Made by a program: the position numbers and the translations under genes. A stretch of 62,837 nucleotides of DNA from contig JAAWQC010000010.1 in NCBI GenBank assembly GCA_022800315.1, positions 1-62,837 on the forward strand, written 5' to 3'. The notes beneath the pieces are model-generated. The model was not told the DNA's origin. It made no database searches and saw only the letters and a list, made by a program, of their open reading frames with translations. Below, one piece after another: positions 61,873 through 62,837 of the stretch (its first letter is position 1; the number at the start of each line of letters is the position of its first letter). Source of the stretch: Clostridiales bacterium (lineage in GTDB: Bacteria > Bacillota > Clostridia > Oscillospirales > Acutalibacteraceae).

Positions 61873-62736
61873 TCAGCGAATAATATCCGACAGGTTGCTC
61901 ATAATCTGGGCGGCAATATCCGGTTTGTTCATGGTATACAGATGGATGTGAGTAACACCGTTGGAGATCAGGTCGATGATTTGTTCGGTGGCATAAGCGA
62001 TACCGGCCTGCCGCATCGCTTTCGGGTTATCGGAAAATTTGTCCGCGATCGCCTGAAATCGGGGAGGCAGGGTGGTGCCCGACAATTCACAGGACCGCTT
62101 GATCTGCCGGCTGTTGGTCACCGGCATGACTCCCGCCACCACCGGGACACGAATGTCCTTCATCATGATACGATAGAGGAAATTATATAAAACGTTGTTG
62201 TCGAAAAACATCTGAGTGGTCAGGAAATCACAGCCGCGGTCCACCTTGTCCTTCAGATAGCCGATGTCGTCCGATTTATGCTCGCATTCCACATGACCCT
62301 CGGGATAGCACGCGGCGCCTATGCAGAAATCCCCCTGGGAGCGGATATCCTCGATCAGTTCGCCGGCATAGCGGTAGTGGCGGGGGCTGGGGAAATCCAT
62401 ACCCTGCGGAATATCGCCCCGCAGCGCCAGCACATTATTGATGCCGCAGGCCTTCATGCGGGAGAGATTGGCGGCGATTTCTTCGCGGGTGGAGGCGACA
62501 CAGGTCAGGTGCGCCAGCGCTGGAACCTGATAGATATCCTGTATTTCGGTAGCGATTTCCAGCGTCCGTTTGGAGGTGCTGCCGCCCGCTCCGTAGGTGA
62601 CGCTGATAAAATCCGGTTTCAACTCCGCAATCGCGCGGATCGTTTCCTCAAAACGCGCCATATCCGCGCCGGGCTTCGGCGGGAACATTTCACAGGAGAA
62701 GGTGACCTCTTTTTCGCTCAGTATGTCCTTTATCAT
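61873..62736 (-). CDS. metF: 5,10-methylenetetrahydrofolate reductase MetF
   Basis: A 287-residue flavoenzyme making methyl-tetrahydrofolate, the methyl donor for MetH. VTFSCEMFPPKPG carries the catalytic Glu, and DFISVTYGAGGST, LALRGDIPQG and TQMFFDN are family motifs. First gene of metF-activation subunit-metH. The ATG at 62736 is chosen because AGGAACCGG stands before it; 24 earlier in-frame codons overlap strong hairpins. The ribosome-binding site is buried in an 11-base-pair stem (see 62739-62813). Confidence 0.93.
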   Translation of the reverse strand: MIKDILSEKEVTFSCEMFPPKPGADMARFEETIRAIAELKPDFISVTYGAGGSTSKRTLEIATEIQDIYQVPALAHLTCVASTREEIAANLSRMKACGINNVLALRGDIPQGMDFPSPRHYRYAGELIEDIRSQGDFCIGAACYPEGHVECEHKSDDIGYLKDKVDRGCDFLTTQMFFDNNVLYNFLYRIMMKDIRVPVVAGVMPVTNSRQIKRSCELSGTTLPPRFQAIADKFSDNPKAMRQAGIAYATEQIIDLISNGVTHIHLYTMNKPDIAAQIMSNLSDIIR

Positions 62737-62738
62737 AT

Positions 62739-62813
62739 ACACCGGTTCCTTTCCGTATGTTATTGAATGGGGCTTCGTGGAACCGGTGTCGAAGAATGGC
62801 TCGGCCATTCTTC
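62739..62813 (-). promoter_or_regulatory. metF leader with ribosome-binding-site-sequestering stem
   Basis: ACACCGGTTCC and GGAACCGGTGT (62739-62749 and 62779-62789) form a perfect 11-pair stem that includes the metF ribosome-binding site. Just upstream GAAGAATGGC/GCCATTCTTC (62791-62813) forms another ten-pair hairpin. The leader continues beyond the window edge. Confidence 0.6.
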
Positions 62814-62837
62814 CTTTGCCTTAAGTGGCCCAGACAC

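Noticed and set aside
1-62837. CRISPR arrays, prophage, restriction or toxin-antitoxin systems
   Set aside because: No regularly spaced repeats and no proteins of these families were seen. The window is chromosomal core with small scars.

Overview
The window comes from a GC-rich, spore-forming member of the Clostridia, most likely an Oscillospirales/Ruminococcaceae-type gut anaerobe. Five sporulation genes point this way (spoVM, sipL, spoIVA, a spoIVFA/spoIVFB pair and spoIIQ). So do a clostridial SipL, IreB, a short cobalamin-dependent MetH with a separate activation subunit, and Firmicute gene orders such as rplS-lepB-rbgA-rnhB and tig-clpP-clpX-lon-engB. Almost everything is chromosomal core. 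No rRNA, tRNA, phage, CRISPR or defence genes were seen.

Layout. 1-6.6 kb: end of rsgA, thiamine pyrophosphokinase, then a sporulation block with spoVM (29 codons), sipL and spoIVA (coat basement layer), followed by a LytM protein and a site-2 protease resembling SpoIVFA/SpoIVFB. 6.6-9.5 kb: a promoter and long structured leader in front of a B12-binding radical SAM protein and its DUF2344 partner. 9.5-15.3 kb: rplS, lepB, rbgA, rnhB, yraN-like, a dipeptidase and thrC. 15.3-24.5 kb: a DUF1540 protein, a phosphoesterase, the protein-quality-control run tig-clpP-clpX-lon, then engB and lysA. 24.6-29.8 kb: an in-frame fusion of a pyrimidine-dimer-glycosylase-like protein to oligoendopeptidase F, TspO, and an ABC adaptor/permease pair. 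29.8-33.5 kb: folE and the vitamin B6 genes pdxT-pdxS facing a divergent MocR/PdxR-type regulator. 33.6-43.9 kb: DUF3795, an AlkZ-like protein, a broken WYL regulator, a CmpB-type membrane protein, divergent nth and deoxyinosine glycosylase genes, glyA, an esterase, rarA, a sodium/solute symporter, an RNHCP protein and a decayed stretch. 43.9-49.7 kb: prfB, rpsF-ssb-rpsR, a small IS200/IS605-like non-autonomous element, an unusual XRE/beta-repeat protein, spoIIQ, a candidate small RNA and lexA. 49.7-62.8 kb: a second adaptor/permease pair, ireB, KtrAB potassium uptake, a Gfo/Idh/MocA oxidoreductase, mnmA, two half-size TSUP permeases and a metF-activation subunit-metH methionine operon.

How parts work together. 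SpoVM, SipL and SpoIVA form the known forespore-surface platform of clostridia. SpoIIQ and the SpoIVFA/FB pair act in mother cell-forespore signalling. PdxS and PdxT make pyridoxal phosphate, probably sensed by the divergent regulator. MetF supplies methyl-tetrahydrofolate to the cobalamin enzyme MetH, whose reactivation domain is a separate protein; GlyA feeds the same one-carbon pool.

Most interesting leads: a small membrane peptide upstream of spoVM; the structured leader at 6.66-7.0 kb; the fused repair/peptidase gene with an internal promoter; three phased repeats between pdxS and pdxR; a candidate C-rich small RNA at 48.8 kb; a multi-hairpin insertion at 46.6 kb; and an RBS-sequestering stem before metF. 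No wholly new multi-gene system was recognised. All names rest on motif and family recall without database searches.
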